Shown: piece after piece, positions 7,244 through 7,348 of the stretch
Layout of the letters: every line of letters begins with the position of its first letter
How positions within the stretch are numbered: position 1 is the stretch's first letter
From: Burkholderiales bacterium
Lineage (GTDB): Bacteria > Pseudomonadota > Gammaproteobacteria > Burkholderiales > UBA11063
Direction of reading: 5' to 3'
NCBI GenBank assembly: GCA_026461645.1
Contig: JAPJMP010000032.1
Span: 1 to 7,348 of the forward strand
DNA length: 7,348 nt
The notes under the pieces: generated by a model
Told to the model about the DNA's origin: nothing
What the model saw: the letters and a program-made list of their open reading frames with translations, nothing else
The model's database searches: none
Made by a program: the position numbers and the translations under genes

Positions 7244-7348
7244 ATACGTATATCCCAATATAGCTTAAAATTAATTACTCCATAAACTAATTTGATGTTG
7301 TTGCCGATTTATAGCAAACAAAATTGGCATAATTGATAAGTAAATTAA

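Larger units (their letters stand above)
7140..7348. other. Non-coding region upstream of trhO
   Basis: These 209 bases are very AT-rich and hold no convincing gene, tRNA or repeat. Besides the two candidate trhO promoters, the only open frame is on the minus strand from the window edge to a TAA at 7271-7273 (25 codons, ending in ISLWSN). It could be the C-terminus of a gene lying to the right, but it is too short to judge. Confidence 0.5.

Noticed and set aside
7271..7348. Possible C-terminal end of a minus-strand gene entering from the right edge
   Set aside because: Only 25 open codons, which chance can give in this AT-rich sequence, and no recognisable motif. More sequence to the right would settle it.
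1..7348. CRISPR arrays, tRNA or rRNA genes, insertion sequences, attachment sites or defence genes
   Set aside because: I found no direct repeat arrays, cloverleaf-like segments, transposase-like frames or paired terminal repeats; the genes are intact housekeeping and transport functions.

Overview
The window is a compact, AT-rich stretch holding a complete cytochrome bo3 ubiquinol oxidase operon (cyoA-cyoB-cyoC-cyoD-cyoE), a co-oriented MFS drug/H+ antiporter gene, and a convergent trhO gene for a tRNA U34 hydroxylase. The Cyo subunits and TrhO align almost gap-free with the Escherichia coli proteins as I remember them, so the source is very probably a gammaproteobacterium. The strong A+T bias and many poly-A/T tracts suggest a low-GC lineage such as Francisella relatives, host-associated Legionellales or Orbaceae-like bacteria. 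I cannot decide between these from the sequence.

Layout. Positions 30-3914 (+) carry cyoA, cyoB, cyoC and cyoD. Spacing is tight: a 36-bp gap, then a 1-nt stop/start overlap, then a 1-nt gap. A 73-bp gap separates cyoD from the probable cyoE start and contains a perfect 12-bp inverted repeat ending in a T run, which looks like an intrinsic terminator or attenuator. cyoE (about 3988-4836, +) has no ATG at its expected N-terminus. Its best start is an ATT codon preceded by a good Shine-Dalgarno sequence. The MFS gene (4838-6082, +) begins one base after the cyoE stop. trhO (6090-7139, -) ends 7 bp from the MFS stop. The last 209 bp are non-coding and hold candidate promoters for trhO.

Function. 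CyoA-D form the membrane quinol oxidase that reduces O2 to water and pumps protons, and CyoE makes the heme O of its active site. All heme, CuB, proton-channel and quinol-site residues I checked are present in CyoB, at a constant +2 offset from E. coli numbering. The MFS protein has the TCR/Tet-type DHA1 antiporter motifs; its substrate is unknown. TrhO makes 5-hydroxyuridine at tRNA position 34 using O2.

I found no undescribed system. The gene content is ordinary; the points worth a second look are regulatory: the terminator between cyoD and cyoE, the non-canonical ATT start of cyoE, the MFS gene as the distal operon member, and the uncertain start and promoter of trhO.
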